Source of the DNA: JBNRMR01 sp050309705
GTDB taxonomy: Bacteria > Bacillota > Clostridia > Christensenellales > UBA1750
Length of the DNA stretch: 16,216 nt
NCBI GenBank assembly: GCA_050309705.1
Contig: JBNRMR010000117.1
Span: forward strand, 1-16,216
Direction of reading: 5' to 3'
The number at the start of each line of letters is the position of its first letter. Within the stretch, counting starts at the first letter, position 1. Below are positions 14,861-16,216 of this stretch, one piece after another. The notes below the pieces were generated by a model, which saw only the letters and a program-made list of their open reading frames with translations, was not told where the DNA came from and did not search any database. A program made the position numbers and the translations under genes.

Positions 14861-16054
14861 ATGCCAGGCGAAACATGGGCCGTGATCGCTGCGGCGGGCA
14901 GCGGGCGGAGAATGGGCGGCGGGAAGAACAAGCTGCTTTTGGAGCTTGCAGGCGCGCCTGTGATAATAAGAACATTAAGAGCTTTTGAAAGGGCGGAAAG
15001 CGTCGAAAAAATTGCCGTTAGCTGTGCTGAAAGGGACGAGGGTGAGATTATGGCTCTTGCCCGGGTGCATGGCATAAATAAGATTGCCCTTTTCGTAAGG
15101 GGAGGGGAAAGCCGCCAAAGCTCCGTCTTTAACGCTCTAAGAACAATAAAGGCTTTGGACGGCTTCGCTGATCTTGTGCTGATCCACGACGGCGCAAGGC
15201 CATTCATAAGCCCGGCTGATATCGACCGCTGCGCAGAGATGGCCCGCTCAAGTGGCGGATGCATTGTTGGAAGAAAGATTACGGACACGGTTAAGGAAAT
15301 ATCTGGTGAGCAGATAAAAAAGATAGAAAAAACTCATGACAGGGAAAGGCTTTTTGCCGCCCAAACACCCCAGGGCTTTTTGTTCAGTAACATTTTGGAT
15401 TACCACGAAAGAGCCGAGAAAGAAGGCTTTTCCGCCACAGACGACGCCATGCTGGCCGAAAGATATGGCGGGCAAGTGGCGCTGTTATGGGCAGAAAACA
15501 GCAACATGAAGCTTACTTCAAAGGAGGATTTTCTATTGGCCAAGGCAATGCTCTCCCTGGGCGCAGGCGTGGCAAGAACCGGCACAGGCTACGATGTCCA
15601 CAGGCTTGTGGAGGGCAGACCGTTGATACTGTGCGGGGTGAATATCCCCCATGAGATGGGACTTTTGGGCCACAGCGATGCGGACGTGGCAGTCCATGCG
15701 CTGATTGACGCCATATTGGGCGCGGCAGCCCTGGGTGATATCGGCCAGCGCTTCCCAGACAGCGACGCCGCCTATGAGGGCGTTTCTTCTATTCTTCTGC
15801 TGGAAAAAACCATGGATATCATCCGCAAGGAGGGCTTTGCGCTGAACAATTGCGATTTGACAATCGCCTGCCAACGGCCAAAGCTTTTGCCCCACAGGGA
15901 AGCGATGCGAAGCTCCCTGGCCCTAGCCATGGCCTGCGATGTTTCAATGGTTTCAGTGAAGGCAAAGACAACCGAGGGGCTGGGCTTTGTGGGCAGGCAG
16001 GAGGGAATATCCTGCTATGCCACGGCTTCCTTGGTGAAAATAGAGGAGAATTGA
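14861..16054 (+). CDS. ispDF: Bifunctional IspD-IspF (MEP cytidylyltransferase / MECDP synthase)
   Basis: A 397-residue fusion catalysing two non-consecutive MEP-pathway steps: MEP plus CTP to CDP-ME (IspD), and CDP-ME 2-phosphate to MEcPP (IspF). IspD (about 1-232) has AAGSGRRM (11-18) with Lys22/Lys24, HDGARP (109-114), TDTVK (141-145), TPQGF (169-173) and TDDAML. IspF (about 238-397) starts TGTGYDVHRL with metal ligands Asp245 and His247, then GHSDAD (270-275), His279, FPDSD (298-302) and TTEGLGFVGRQEG. Both catalytic sets look complete. The join is in LAKAMLSLGAGVARTGTG without a long linker. IspE, the step between, is not in the window. Its ATG lies 2 bases after the rqcP stop with no clear ribosome site, suggesting translational coupling. 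Confidence 0.95.
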   Translation: MPGETWAVIAAAGSGRRMGGGKNKLLLELAGAPVIIRTLRAFERAESVEKIAVSCAERDEGEIMALARVHGINKIALFVRGGESRQSSVFNALRTIKALDGFADLVLIHDGARPFISPADIDRCAEMARSSGGCIVGRKITDTVKEISGEQIKKIEKTHDRERLFAAQTPQGFLFSNILDYHERAEKEGFSATDDAMLAERYGGQVALLWAENSNMKLTSKEDFLLAKAMLSLGAGVARTGTGYDVHRLVEGRPLILCGVNIPHEMGLLGHSDADVAVHALIDAILGAAALGDIGQRFPDSDAAYEGVSSILLLEKTMDIIRKEGFALNNCDLTIACQRPKLLPHREAMRSSLALAMACDVSMVSVKAKTTEGLGFVGRQEGISCYATASLVKIEEN

Positions 16055-16057
16055 TTG

Positions 16058-16216
16058 ATGAATATACAGATTTTTGGTAGACAAAAATGCTTTGACACGA
16101 AGAAGGCCGAACGCTATTTCAAGGAGCGGCGGATAAAATATCAGATGGTTGATATCGGTAAATTCGGCATGAGCAAGGGCGAGCTCAACAGCGTCATAGG
16201 CGCCCTGGGCCTTAAG
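16058..16216 (+). CDS. ArsC/Spx-like thioredoxin-fold protein, N-terminal fragment
   Basis: The first 53 codons are inside the window and the gene runs off the right edge. The translation MNIQIFGRQKCFDTKKAERY, then FKERRIKYQMVDIGKFGMSKGEL, matches the start of ArsC-family (YffB/Spx/arsenate reductase-like) proteins: a beta strand, Cys11 followed by DTKKA, and a helix. There is a single Cys, with Phe next to it rather than the CxxC of Spx, so true arsenate reduction cannot be assumed. GAGGAG (16043-16048) precedes the ATG by 9 bases, and the gene starts 3 bases after ispDF, so it is likely co-transcribed. Confidence 0.8.
   Translation, partial: MNIQIFGRQKCFDTKKAERYFKERRIKYQMVDIGKFGMSKGELNSVIGALGLK

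Overview
The window looks like chromosomal housekeeping DNA from an anaerobic, Clostridia-type Firmicute of moderately high GC. The evidence is the set of Firmicute marker genes (a YlmC/YmxH-type PRC-barrel protein, NrdR, a SpoVB/YabM-type flippase, a YabN-type MazG protein, HU, an RqcP/YabO S4 protein, and tilS-hpt-ftsH in that order). Strong AGGAGG-type ribosome sites, several TTG starts and sigma-A style promoters agree with this. The species cannot be named from the sequence. I see no insertion sequence, prophage, CRISPR array, tRNA or rRNA, and no obviously foreign segment.

Layout. Positions 1-3356 are on the minus strand: the 5' end of a probable LD-carboxypeptidase (S66) gene cut by the window edge, then lon, then a small nucleotidyltransferase gene lying upstream of lon and probably co-transcribed with it. 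A good promoter sits at 3386-3415 and a hairpin terminator follows lon at 189-226. From 3514 to the end everything is on the plus strand: ylmC-like, nrdR (own promoter, terminator at 4403-4434), a YdcF/DUF218 membrane protein, then comEA-like, tilS, hpt, and ftsH with its own promoter and a TTG start. These are followed by a PHP-domain phosphoesterase, a SpoVB-type flippase, yabN/mazG, hup with its own strong promoter and terminator, rqcP, a fused ispDF, and the start of an ArsC-like gene cut by the right edge.

How the genes fit together. Lon and FtsH are ATP-dependent quality-control proteases. TilS modifies tRNA-Ile2 and Hpt salvages purines. RqcP works in ribosome-associated quality control and MazG domains remove non-canonical or excess nucleotides. 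IspDF supplies two steps of the MEP isoprenoid pathway, and the flippase probably serves envelope or spore cell-wall synthesis. The region is a fused and rearranged version of the B. subtilis yabM-yabN-yabO / tilS-hprT-ftsH neighbourhood. Here tilS-hpt-ftsH comes before yabM-yabN-hup-rqcP, and ispDF follows rqcP where B. subtilis has yabP-yabQ-divIC.

I did not find a convincing undescribed system. The points most worth a second look are the start of ftsH, where an ATG-TAA start-stop pair sits between the Shine-Dalgarno and the only plausible TTG start; a YabN-like protein whose methylase half has lost its SAM-binding motifs; a 26-base alternating purine-pyrimidine tract before the PHP gene; and the promoter/terminator arrangement isolating hup from rqcP.
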